Source of the DNA: Pseudomonadota bacterium
Lineage (GTDB): Bacteria > Pseudomonadota > Alphaproteobacteria > Sphingomonadales > Sphingomonadaceae
Reading direction: 5' to 3'
Length of the DNA stretch: 11,236 bases
NCBI GenBank assembly: GCA_023432995.1
Contig: JAEZES010000154.1
Coordinates: forward strand, 1-11,236
Below the pieces are notes generated by a model. The model was not told where the DNA came from and did not search any database. It saw only the letters and a list, made by a program, of their open reading frames with translations. A program made the position numbers and the translations under genes. This document shows positions 1-6,353 of this stretch, piece by piece. Position 1 is the stretch's first letter. Every line of letters begins with the position of its first letter.

Positions 1-685
1 GCGCTGGACCGGGGAGCGCGTCGAGGCGCGGCTCGAGCGGCGGATCGGCGCGGTGGTGTTGGCGAGCGGGCCCGACCCGGCGCCCGATGCCCGCGCCGTG
101 GTGGACATCCTTGTCGGCAAGGCTGTGGACAAGCTGGGGACGCTGCTTCCGGCGAGCCTGATCGCCCGCGCGCGGTTCGCGGGCATCGATGCGCTCGCCC
201 TCGATCGCCTCGCGGACGAGGCCCGCGAATGGCTCGCGCCGCTGCTCGAGGGGCGCCGCGACCTCGATCTGTCCACAGGCGTGCTCACCGAGGCGCTGCT
301 CGCCCGCCTGTCGTGGGACGAGCGGCAGCGGCTCGACCGGCTCGCCCCGCGCGAGTTCATCTCGCCGGCCGGCACACACCATCCGATCGACTATGCCGGC
401 GACGACGCGCCGAGCGTCGTGGGGCGCGGCCAGGCGCGGTTCGGGCTCGAGCGCCAGCCGATGATCGGCGACACGCCGCTGCTGCTCAAGCTGACCAGCC
501 CGGCCGGCCGGCCGATCCAGGCGACGCGCGACCTGCCCGGGTTCTGGCGCGGCTCGTGGGCCGAGGTGAAGAAGGAGATGAAGGGCCGCTACCCCAAGCA
601 CCGCTGGCCCGACGAGCCGTGGGCGCAGAGGCCGAGCCTCAAGACGCGGAACGCCTTCGACGCCTCGGCCGGATCGGGGTCTTGA
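1..685 (+). CDS. hrpB: ATP-dependent RNA helicase HrpB, C-terminal part (5' truncated by window edge)
   Basis: About 227 codons are present, reading from base 2; the gene begins upstream, so the DEAH/DExH motor domains are not visible. What is seen is the HrpB-specific C-terminal region: an early GERVEARLERRIGAVVL stretch, a helical middle, and a final block with GDTPLLLKL, SPAGRPIQATRDLPGFW and GRYPKHRWPDEP (about bases 470–615). This closing block, with its tryptophan-rich end and GRYP-H-WP signature, is what separates HrpB from other DEAH helicases such as HrpA. HrpB is a putative 3'-5' RNA helicase whose exact cellular job is poorly defined. The stop TGA is at 683–685. The next gene starts 32 bases later on the same strand, so co-transcription is possible though no functional link is known. 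Assignment is firm; the missing N-terminus is only a window effect. Confidence 0.93.
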   Translation, partial: RWTGERVEARLERRIGAVVLASGPDPAPDARAVVDILVGKAVDKLGTLLPASLIARARFAGIDALALDRLADEAREWLAPLLEGRRDLDLSTGVLTEALLARLSWDERQRLDRLAPREFISPAGTHHPIDYAGDDAPSVVGRGQARFGLERQPMIGDTPLLLKLTSPAGRPIQATRDLPGFWRGSWAEVKKEMKGRYPKHRWPDEPWAQRPSLKTRNAFDASAGSGS

Positions 686-717
686 TTTCGGCGCCCAACC
701 GAACGAAAGGCAGCGCC

Positions 718-996
718 ATGCAGGCTCGCATCTTCCAGCGTCCCAAGAACGCCATGCAATCGGGCAAGGCGCTCACCAGCCAGTGGGTGCTCGACTTCGT
801 GCCCGCCGAGGCCAAGCGGCCCGACCCGCTGATGGGCTGGGCCGGCAGCGGCGACACGCGCCAGCAGCTCCAGCTGCGCTTCCCCTCGAAGGAAGCGGCG
901 ATCGCCTATGCCGAGAAGTACGGCATCGACGCGATCGTCCACGAGACCCCGCCGCGGCAGCTCAAGCTGCAGTCGTACGCCGACAACTTCCGGTAA
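718..996 (+). CDS. NADH dehydrogenase (complex I) accessory subunit, NDUFS4-like / ETC complex I subunit family
   Basis: A 92-residue soluble protein of the ETC complex I conserved-region family, homologous to the 18-kDa mitochondrial subunit NDUFS4. Family hallmarks are visible: QWVLDF (22–27), DPLMGW with a following SGD (36–46), the QLQLRFPSKEAAIAYAEKYG block (50–69), and a basic/aromatic tail ending YADNFR. In alphaproteobacteria and mitochondria the subunit sits on the peripheral arm of NADH:quinone oxidoreductase near the N module and stabilises it; that role is known for the family, not shown here. The ATG at 718 has an AAAGG Shine–Dalgarno-like stretch at 706–710, seven bases upstream. 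As is usual for this subunit in alphaproteobacteria, it lies apart from any nuo genes, none of which is in the window. A terminator hairpin follows directly after the TAA. Confidence 0.93.
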   Translation: MQARIFQRPKNAMQSGKALTSQWVLDFVPAEAKRPDPLMGWAGSGDTRQQLQLRFPSKEAAIAYAEKYGIDAIVHETPPRQLKLQSYADNFR

Positions 997-998
997 GA

Positions 999-1033
999 AG
1001 ATCCTCCCCATCGCTTCGCGACAGGGAGGATTT
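999..1033 (+). terminator. Intrinsic terminator after the NDUFS4-like gene
   Basis: ATCCTCCC (1001–1008) pairs perfectly with GGGAGGAT (1024–1031), extended by a G·U and an A-U pair to about ten pairs. The loop holds a nested TCGC-TTC-GCGA mini-stem (1011–1021). A short T-rich stretch follows (TTT, then TTGTTG). It begins three bases after the stop codon and ends just before the ffs promoter, which suits transcript insulation. The U tract is weak, so efficiency is uncertain. Confidence 0.7.
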
Positions 1034-1039
1034 CGGTTG

Positions 1040-1068
1040 TTGAAATATCCACGAACCCCCGCCATATG
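1040..1068 (+). promoter_or_regulatory. Sigma-70-type promoter of the SRP RNA gene
   Basis: TTGAAA (1040–1045) is a good −35 hexamer and lies 17 bases from CATATG (1063–1068) as a degenerate −10. Transcription would begin near 1074–1076, which matches the expected 5' end of the SRP RNA helix starting at 1077. The −35 and the spacing are strong, the −10 weak; the agreement with the RNA start is the main support. Confidence 0.55.
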
Positions 1069-1071
1069 CGC

Positions 1072-1168
1072 GCCCGGGAGTCGGGCGGGCGTTCGCGTCC
1101 GCCAACCTGGTCAGGTCCGGAAGGAAGCAGCCACAACGGATGGCAGCGGGTCGCCCGGCTCCTTTTTC
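1072..1168 (+). ncRNA. ffs: Signal recognition particle RNA (4.5S-like, small bacterial SRP RNA)
   Basis: The near-universal SRP core is present at about 1106–1132, containing GGTCAGGTCCGGAAGGAAGC with the GGAA tetraloop and the flanking asymmetric and symmetric loops that bind the Ffh M domain. The RNA folds as one long rod: GGAGTCGGGCG (1077–1087) pairs with CGCCCGGCTCC (1152–1162) with a single G·U, and CGTCCG (1096–1101) pairs with CGGATG (1137–1142). The closing stem is followed at once by TTTTT (1163–1167), so the RNA carries its own intrinsic terminator. It guides co-translational targeting of membrane and secreted proteins with Ffh and FtsY. The length of roughly 90–95 nt fits the small bacterial class; exact ends are inferred from the helix and the promoter. 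Confidence 0.95.
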
Positions 1169-1209
1169 ACACTCGCCGCGAGCCCGCTTCGCCGCCTGGC
1201 GGCAGGGTC

Positions 1210-2313
1210 TCACTCCTCGGGATCGATCCCGTACTTCGGCGCTTCCCGCCGATAGGAGGCCTGCAGCGCGCGGGTCTGCGCCGCGGCGTTGGCCGCCAGC
1301 CGCTGGTAGATCGCGGTGATGTCGACGAAGGCCCGGCACACGCCGTCGCGGTCGCCGGCGGTCTTCGCGGCCTCGAGCTGGGCGGCGAGCGGGAAGACCT
1401 CGAGCAGGGCCTCGAGCGAAGCGCCGAAGCCTTCGGGCCCGCCGCCGAGCAAGGTCGCGTCGAGCGCCAGTTCGAGCACCTCGTCGCTGCTCGCGCCGGC
1501 TTCCTCGAGCCGCCACATCATCCATTGCGACAGCCGGTCCTGGTAGTCGCCCCGCGCCAGCAGCGTGCGGACGTAGGCATCCGGCCTGCCGTCCTTGATG
1601 AAAGCGTCGATCTCCGCCGTGATCTCGGGCCGGGCGCAATCGGCCACGCTCGGCACGGGCACCATCGGCAGCTGCGGCTCTAGCGGCCGTGGCGTGCCTT
1701 TCGGCAAGCGCCCGAGCTCTTCCTCCAACGCCAGCAAGGCCAGGTCGGAGCGCGCGCAGCTCAGCGTCACCTCGTCGGCGAATTCGGACAGGTCGAGCAT
1801 GATTTCGGGTGCCTCGGCAGCCGTACCCGCGGGCTTGTACCAGCTGAGGTCGCCGGCGTAGCGCAACTGGTACAGCGGAGCGTCGTAGCCCTCGGGCCGC
1901 TGCAGCCAGCCATCGGCGGTCAGCCACGCGTCCAGGCTCTCGTAAAGCGCCTCCATCTCGTCGTCGGGCGCATCGCTGGTGAAAGCGAACTCGATCGCGA
2001 AGAACTGGTTGGACCACTTGGTGCTGGCGGGCTGCGCCCTGACGAACGGCGCGGCGTCCTCGGGCAGCGCGAAGCCGGCCCTCATCGCCCGTTCGGCGGA
2101 GCTGCTGCCGGGGACGTCCTGCTGGCCGAACGTGAACTGGAACGATCCGCTCGCCGAGCACATCTGCCCGAGCATCGCCGCGTCGAGCTTCCACCCGTCC
2201 GCGCCCGGCGGCGCGCCGGCCTGCCCCGGAGTGCCGCCCTGCGCCGTCAGCGGTACGGCGCACGTGATCGACAGCGCCGCCGCGAGGCCGCGCGCATATC
2301 CCGTCCCACCCAT
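1210..2313 (-). CDS. Hypothetical secreted (periplasmic) protein, family not recognised
   Basis: A 367-residue protein I do not recognise. It starts with a plausible Sec signal peptide (M1 to about A24, hydrophobic GLAAALSITCAVPL, cleavage near LTA|Q). The Cys18 within it does not make a proper lipobox. The mature chain opens with a Gly/Ala/Pro linker (25–40), contains four cysteines (52, 186, 226, 326) that could form disulfides, and is aromatic-rich around 99–160. The C-terminal half (about 227–355) is predicted mostly helical and Ala/Leu/Glu-rich, with no transmembrane segment. Codon use matches the neighbours (strong G/C at third positions), supporting a real gene. The start at 2313 is the only sensible start before the signal peptide; the upstream Shine–Dalgarno is poor. 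It faces ffs tail to tail and diverges from dnaX, separating two genes that are adjacent in some other bacteria. Function unknown. Confidence 0.85.
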   Translation of the reverse strand: MGGTGYARGLAAALSITCAVPLTAQGGTPGQAGAPPGADGWKLDAAMLGQMCSASGSFQFTFGQQDVPGSSSAERAMRAGFALPEDAAPFVRAQPASTKWSNQFFAIEFAFTSDAPDDEMEALYESLDAWLTADGWLQRPEGYDAPLYQLRYAGDLSWYKPAGTAAEAPEIMLDLSEFADEVTLSCARSDLALLALEEELGRLPKGTPRPLEPQLPMVPVPSVADCARPEITAEIDAFIKDGRPDAYVRTLLARGDYQDRLSQWMMWRLEEAGASSDEVLELALDATLLGGGPEGFGASLEALLEVFPLAAQLEAAKTAGDRDGVCRAFVDITAIYQRLAANAAAQTRALQASYRREAPKYGIDPEE

Positions 2314-2401
2314 TCGCCCGACCTATTGGCGGGGGATGGCGAGGGCAAGAGCTTCGTTTGGGACCATGACAACACCCCCGACACCGCCTACCTTCGCCGG
2401 C

Positions 2402-4168
2402 ATGGGTGATTCAGGTGACATGGCCGGCGGCGAACCGCTCGAGACGGCGGGCGTCGAGGCCCAGCCGACCGCGGCAGAGCTCGAGGCCGCCGGCCAGTCG
2501 GCGCTGTTCGGCGATCCGCCGCCCGCCGCTCCGCCCGCTCCGGCGGCGACCCCCGCTGAGCCGGCGCAACCCTACCGCGTGCTCGCCCGCAAGTACCGGC
2601 CCCAGACCTTTGCCGAGCTTGTCGGCCAGGAGCCGATGGTGCGCACGCTGGCCAACGCGATCGAGCGCGACCGGCTGGCGCACGCGTTCCTGATGACCGG
2701 CGTGCGCGGGGTCGGCAAGACCTCGACCGCGCGGCTGATCGCCAAGGCGCTCAACTGCGTCGGCCCCGACGGGCAGGGCGGGCCGACGATCAACCCGTGC
2801 GGGGTGTGCGAGCCGTGCGTCGCCATCGCCGAGGGCCGGCACATTGACGTGATCGAGATGGACGCCGCCAGCCACACCGGCGTCGACGACGTGCGCGAGA
2901 TCATCGAGGCGGTGCGCTACGCCGCGGTTAGCGCGCGCTACAAGATCTACATCATCGACGAAGTCCACATGCTGTCGCGCAACGCCTTCAACGCCTTGCT
3001 GAAGACGCTCGAGGAACCGCCGGCGCACGTGAAGTTCCTGTTCGCCACTACCGAGGTCGACAAGCTGCCGGTGACCGTGCTCAGCCGCTGCCAGCGCTTC
3101 GACCTGCGGCGGATTCCGAAGCCGCTGCTCGAGCAGCAGTTTGCCGCGATCTGCGCGGCCGAGGGGGTCGAGGCCGAGCCCGAGGCGCTGGCGATCATCG
3201 CGTCGGCGGCCGAAGGATCGAGCCGCGACGGCCTGTCCATCCTCGACCAGGCGATCGCCCACGCCGATCTCGACGCCGGCGGGCAGATCACCGCGGCGCG
3301 GGTGCGCGACATGCTCGGCCTGGCCGACAAGGCAGCGCTGCGGCGCCTGTTCGTCGCGTTGCTCGAAGGCGATCCGCCGGCCATGCTGGCCGAAGTCGAG
3401 CGGCACTACGCGCTCGGCGTCGAGCCGCTCGCCCTGCTGCGATCGTTGATGGAGCTGACTCACCGGATCGCCGTGGCCCAGGTCGGCGGCGCCGGTGCCG
3501 ACGCCCCGACGCAGGAGGAGCGCCAGGCGATCGAGGACTGGGCCGGGCGGTTGTCCGCGGGTCAGGTTCACCGCTTGTGGCAACTGCTGCTCAAGGGACA
3601 CGACGAGGTGCGCAACGCGCCCGACCCGCTGGTGGCCGCGCAGATGGCGCTGCTGCGCGTGCTCCACGCCGCCGACCTGCCCGATCCCGGCAAGCTGGCC
3701 GACCAGCTCGCCGAGCTGGCCGCGACCGGTGCCGCGCCGGCGGCCGCGTCATCCGGCCAACCGGCTCCGGCGCCCGTCGCCCGGGTCGACTGGGCCGAGT
3801 TGTGCGAGCAGGTCGACCGCGCCGGGATGATGCGCGTGGCCGGGACGATGCGTGACTGGCTGCGGGTGATCGCGCTCGAGCCGGGACGGCTGGTCTATTC
3901 GCTCGCCCCGGGGATTTCCGACGACCCGGCCGCCGAGCTGCGCGACGCGCTGCTCAAGGCGACCGGCGAGCGCTGGCAGGTCGAGCGCGGCGAGGGCGAG
4001 GGCGCGCCGTCGCTGCGCGAGCAGGCGGAGGCGGCGAGGGCGGCCGAGGTTGAGCGCATCCGCAGCCACCCGATGGTCGAAGCGGCCCTGGCCGCCTTCC
4101 CCGAGGCCGAGATGATCGGCGACGACGCGGCGCCGAAAGGCGAGCGCAACTGGAACAGACGTGCGTGA
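2402..4168 (+). CDS. dnaX: DNA polymerase III subunits gamma and tau
   Basis: The clamp-loader ATPase of the replicative polymerase, about 588 residues from the chosen start. After a Pro/Ala-rich N-terminal extension (about 1–56) comes YRVLARKYRPQTFAELVGQ (58–76), then Walker A GVRGVGKT (100–107), a four-cysteine zinc site (Cys119, 133, 136, 139), Walker B IYIIDEVHM (182–190), sensor-1 FLFATTE (212–218) and the SRC arginine-finger motif (228–230). The collar domain III follows to about 425. A flexible Ala/Pro/Ser/Gly linker (about 440–459) leads to a tau-specific C-terminal region (460–588) that would contact the polymerase alpha subunit and replicative helicase. Starts at 2336 and 2366 are in frame; I chose 2402 (MGDSGDMAGGEP) by resemblance to related proteins, since no candidate has a convincing Shine–Dalgarno. 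No A-AAA-AAG-type slippery site is seen for making gamma. Its stop overlaps the ribosome site of ybaB. Confidence 0.96.
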   Translation: MGDSGDMAGGEPLETAGVEAQPTAAELEAAGQSALFGDPPPAAPPAPAATPAEPAQPYRVLARKYRPQTFAELVGQEPMVRTLANAIERDRLAHAFLMTGVRGVGKTSTARLIAKALNCVGPDGQGGPTINPCGVCEPCVAIAEGRHIDVIEMDAASHTGVDDVREIIEAVRYAAVSARYKIYIIDEVHMLSRNAFNALLKTLEEPPAHVKFLFATTEVDKLPVTVLSRCQRFDLRRIPKPLLEQQFAAICAAEGVEAEPEALAIIASAAEGSSRDGLSILDQAIAHADLDAGGQITAARVRDMLGLADKAALRRLFVALLEGDPPAMLAEVERHYALGVEPLALLRSLMELTHRIAVAQVGGAGADAPTQEERQAIEDWAGRLSAGQVHRLWQLLLKGHDEVRNAPDPLVAAQMALLRVLHAADLPDPGKLADQLAELAATGAAPAAASSGQPAPAPVARVDWAELCEQVDRAGMMRVAGTMRDWLRVIALEPGRLVYSLAPGISDDPAAELRDALLKATGERWQVERGEGEGAPSLREQAEAARAAEVERIRSHPMVEAALAAFPEAEMIGDDAAPKGERNWNRRA

Positions 4169-4178
4169 GGATAGTGCG

Positions 4179-4517
4179 ATGGACATGAATGAGATGATGA
4201 AGAAGGCGCAGGAGGCGGCCGAGATCATCCAGAAGCAGATGGGCGAGGCGCAGGCCAAGCTCGACTCGCTGGAGGTCGAGGGTGTCTCGGGCGGCGGCCT
4301 GGTCAGGATCCGCTGCACCGCCAAGGGCCGCATTCTCGGCGTGTCGATCGACGACAGCCTGATCGTGCCCGAGGACAAGCAGATCCTCGAGGACCTTGTC
4401 ACCGCCGCGTTCAACGATGCGCGCACGAAGGCCGACCAGGCCGCCAGCCGCGAGATGCAGGCGATCCAGCAGGGCATGGGCCTGCCGCCGGGGTTCAACC
4501 TGCCGGGCCTGGGGTGA
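4179..4517 (+). CDS. ybaB: YbaB/EbfC family nucleoid-associated DNA-binding protein
   Basis: A 112-residue member of the YbaB/EbfC family: small dimeric proteins that bind DNA and help organise the nucleoid. The family pattern is clear: MNEMMKKAQEAAEIIQKQM coiled-coil start, the central VEGVSGGGLVRIRCTAKG strand region, then DDSLIVPEDKQILEDLV and a helical AAFNDARTKAD, ending in a flexible Gly/Pro/Leu tail (MGLPPGFNLPGLG). The start at 4179 is fixed by GAGGA (4167–4171) seven bases upstream; this site overlaps the dnaX stop codon (4166–4168), so the two genes are probably translationally coupled. An ATG two codons later is possible but less well placed. The dnaX–ybaB pairing is widely conserved in bacteria; recR, the usual third member, does not follow here. 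Confidence 0.97.
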   Translation: MDMNEMMKKAQEAAEIIQKQMGEAQAKLDSLEVEGVSGGGLVRIRCTAKGRILGVSIDDSLIVPEDKQILEDLVTAAFNDARTKADQAASREMQAIQQGMGLPPGFNLPGLG

Positions 4518-4547
4518 GCTGGCGCCTTTTCTTTTGGGGGGGCACGC

Positions 4548-5414
4548 GTGAGGGCTTGCATTCTTGGCGTCCTTGCCGTGGCGGTCGCAGTGCCGGTGGC
4601 GGCGCAGGACGCGCTGATGCTGGAGCCTTCGGGCGACTGGACGCTCGACTATGCCGACGGCAGTTGCGCTCTGCGCCGCACGTTTGGCGGCGGTGAAAGC
4701 CCCGCCTGGCTGGAGATCACGCAATTCACGCCAGGAGTTACGTACCGGATCACAGTCTCCAGCTCAGGTTTGCCAATGAGTCGCCGGCTGGCGCCCGACG
4801 TGCGCTTCCTGCCTGATGGCGAGCGATCGAGCTACGATCTTGCAGCTTACGGGGATTACGGGGATGGTTTCGAAGGCGTCGCCTTCTATGCGGTGATTCT
4901 GCCGACAGGGGACCCAGGCGTCGCCCAGCCGGATTTTGTCCCGACCAACGGTGCGGTCGTCGCGAGCGAGGCCAGCACGGCCATTGAGGTCAGGCGCGCG
5001 TTCGATCCGCCGGTCATTCTGCGAACAGGCTCACTTGAGCGGCCGATGGAGGCGATGCGCGCCTGCATGGACGATCTTGTCGCCCAGTGGGACGTCGACG
5101 TGGTGAAGGGCACCGCGATATCGCCGCCCGTGCCGCGCAACATGACGCGCTGGGCCAGGCCGATCATGGATTTCTTTCCCCGCGGTTTGGTGCGGTTCGA
5201 CGGGCCGTCGCGCATCAAGGCGCGCGTAATCGTCGGACCCGACGGCAAACCCGAAAGGTGCCGGGTTATCGAGCCGGTGGTGAACGCCGACTACGACCGG
5301 CGTACCTGCGGAGTAATCCTCAGGGACGGCGAATACGAACCCGCACGCGACGTCGAAGGCAATCCGGTCAGGGATATTCATGTCCTGAGCATCGTTTATG
5401 TCACGTCGCCCTGA
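4548..5414 (+). CDS. Periplasmic protein with TonB-like C-terminal domain
   Basis: A 288-residue exported protein. A signal peptide is evident (residues 1 to about 19, VLAVAVAVPVAAQ). The N-terminal part begins WTLDYADGSCALRRTFGGG (31–49), an opening I associate with sphingomonad proteins annotated as TonB-like; this is from memory. The last 80 residues resemble a TonB C-terminal domain: RIKARVIVGPDGKPERCRVI, then a DYDRRTCG helix and a GEYEPARDVEGNPV turn before the final strand. Cysteines at 40, 173, 238 and 254 could pair in the periplasm. Unlike true TonB it has no retained membrane anchor and no Pro-rich spacer, so energy transduction is doubtful. The GTG start follows a run of seven G (4536–4542) acting as Shine–Dalgarno. 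It begins 30 bases after ybaB, where recR often lies; a T-rich tract (4527–4535) without a convincing stem lies in the gap. By eye parts of the gene look less GC-biased at third positions than dnaX or lon. Confidence 0.88.
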   Translation: MRACILGVLAVAVAVPVAAQDALMLEPSGDWTLDYADGSCALRRTFGGGESPAWLEITQFTPGVTYRITVSSSGLPMSRRLAPDVRFLPDGERSSYDLAAYGDYGDGFEGVAFYAVILPTGDPGVAQPDFVPTNGAVVASEASTAIEVRRAFDPPVILRTGSLERPMEAMRACMDDLVAQWDVDVVKGTAISPPVPRNMTRWARPIMDFFPRGLVRFDGPSRIKARVIVGPDGKPERCRVIEPVVNADYDRRTCGVILRDGEYEPARDVEGNPVRDIHVLSIVYVTSP

Positions 5415-5456
5415 TCGCTTCGCTAGGCCGGATAGCCAATGTAGCGCCTAGATCAG
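5411..5456 (+). other. Interrupted inverted repeat between the TonB-like and CDGSH genes
   Basis: CTGAT (5411–5415) can pair with ATCAG (5452–5456), and CTAGGC (5423–5428) with GCCTAG (5446–5451), with a seven-base bulge on the 5' side and a 17-base loop. The repeat overlaps the TGA stop at 5412–5414 and ends eight bases before the CDGSH Shine–Dalgarno. No U tract follows, so it is not a good intrinsic terminator. It might mark an mRNA processing or stability element, or be chance. Confidence 0.3.
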
Positions 5457-5475
5457 GAAGTCAGAGGAGGAACCG

Positions 5476-5700
5476 ATGGCCATCGAAATCGTCGCCCGCA
5501 AGGACGGGCCCTATCTCGTAACCGGCGACCTCAGCCAGCTCGAGCTGCGCGACGGCGACGGCAACCTCTACGACCTCGACGGCAAACACCGGATCTTTTT
5601 GTGCCGCTGCGGCGGGTCGACGACCAAGCCGTTCTGCGACGGCCAGCACAGCAAGCTCGGCTTCCAGGCGGCCGAAACCGCCGTCGCCGAGGTCGGGTGA
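5476..5700 (+). CDS. Small CDGSH-type iron–sulfur domain protein
   Basis: A 74-residue protein with a single CDGSH domain. The motif CRCGGSTTKPFCDGQH supplies the 3-Cys-1-His ligands of a 2Fe-2S cluster: Cys43, Cys45, Cys54 and His58. It departs from the CDG-(S/A/T)-H consensus by having Gln57. The N-terminal half (IVARKDGPYLVTGDLSQLEL, then DGDGNLYDLDGKHRIFL) is the usual beta-rich lead-in that resembles the cytosolic bacterial version rather than membrane-anchored mitoNEET; no transmembrane helix or signal peptide is present. Such proteins carry redox-active, labile clusters and may act in electron or cluster transfer; the specific partner here is unknown. GAGGAGG (5464–5470) five bases before the ATG is the strongest Shine–Dalgarno in the window, suggesting good expression. 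It ends the plus-strand run that begins with dnaX and converges on the next gene. Confidence 0.92.
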   Translation: MAIEIVARKDGPYLVTGDLSQLELRDGDGNLYDLDGKHRIFLCRCGGSTTKPFCDGQHSKLGFQAAETAVAEVG

Positions 5701-5706
5701 AGGGCG

Positions 5707-5732
5707 GCCGCCGGCCGGCTCAGGCCGGCGGT
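5707..5732. terminator. GC-rich hairpin between convergent genes, possible bidirectional terminator
   Basis: GCCGCCGGCC (5707–5716) pairs with GGCCGGCGGT (5723–5732), ten pairs with one terminal G·U and a six-base loop. It begins seven bases after the CDGSH stop, and its loop includes the stop codon of the facing minus-strand gene (5720–5722). Neither strand has a real U tract afterwards, so it may stop transcription only partly or act as a 3' stabiliser. Confidence 0.5.
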
Positions 5733-6226
5733 GTTACCGGGTTCTGGTCCTGGCAGCTGGCATAGACCCGCCCGATCGCATCGCGCGCGCCGGTCACGTC
5801 GAACTCGGCTTCGACATAGCGCGCCCGCTCGGGGTTCAGGCGGATGTGGAACTTGGTCGCGTTGGCCAAGCCGTTGAGAAACCGGGTCAGCGCGATCGTC
5901 GGCTTCTGGTCGATCGCCACGACCGACTGCTCGTAGTAGCGCCAGCGGTCGTCGACCGTCGCGCCGGCATCGAACCGCATCTCGAGCGCCCGGGTGACGA
6001 ACGGCTGGTTCGACGGCGGAACGAGCTTTTCCGGAGTCACGACGACGGCGTAGACCTGGCCCTTGCCGGGCTTGTCGCACTTGAGGATCAACTGGGCGCC
6101 CTGCGGGTTCACGACACCGGCCTGCAGCGGTCCGCCATCGGGTTCGAAATACTGCCACGCCGAGGTCTGCTCCTGAGCCGCGGCGGGGGCCGCGGCGAGT
6201 GCGGCCGCAATCATCACGTAACGCAT
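5720..6226 (-). CDS. Small secreted protein of unknown function, faintly IalB-like
   Basis: A 168-residue protein with a clear short signal peptide (MRYVMIAAALAAAPAAAQ, cleavage near residue 16–18). The mature part of about 150 residues is predicted beta-rich, has only two cysteines (50 in LILKCDKPGKG and 158 in YASCQDQ) that could form one disulfide, and contains the segments ALEMRFDAGATVDDRWRYYE and EFDVTGARDAIGRVY. The WQYFEPDGG opening, the paired cysteines and the late 'F-D-x-T-G-x-x-x-A' segment faintly recall the invasion-associated locus B (IalB) family, but I would not assign it on that. The ATG at 6226 is supported by GAGGGGAG a few bases upstream on the minus strand. It diverges from lon across a 229-base gap and converges with the CDGSH gene. 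A real gene by codon use and signal peptide; function unknown. Confidence 0.85.
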   Translation of the reverse strand: MRYVMIAAALAAAPAAAQEQTSAWQYFEPDGGPLQAGVVNPQGAQLILKCDKPGKGQVYAVVVTPEKLVPPSNQPFVTRALEMRFDAGATVDDRWRYYEQSVVAIDQKPTIALTRFLNGLANATKFHIRLNPERARYVEAEFDVTGARDAIGRVYASCQDQNPVTPPA

Positions 6227-6353
6227 GGTTCTCCCCTCAGTGCGCGGGACCGTCCGCGCTTCTCACAGGCCCTACCTACCGCCTTGAAACTCGGGGAGCA
6301 ATGTTGCGCCAATCGGTCATCCCGGCCGCCCGCATCCACAGCGCGGCGGAGCT

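Noticed and set aside
962..2263. A second minus-strand frame (433 codons) overlapping the 1210–2313 gene and the SRP RNA
   Set aside because: It runs through ffs and its terminator and is Arg-rich low-complexity sequence; the other frame has a signal peptide and balanced composition.
1210..2313. Lipoprotein reading of the secreted protein using Cys18
   Set aside because: The residues before Cys18 are S-I-T; a lipobox needs a small residue such as Gly, Ala or Ser directly before the Cys, and the hydrophobic core is too short at that point.
1979..2401. Extended dnaX start points (1979, 2336, 2366)
   Set aside because: Starting at 1979 would overlap the divergent secreted protein and add unrelated sequence. 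2336 and 2366 are possible but add residues without family likeness; 2402 was preferred, with real uncertainty.
2411..3667. A 418-codon minus-strand open frame across dnaX
   Set aside because: Same shadow effect; dnaX has every expected motif in the plus frame and the antisense product shows no recognisable domain.
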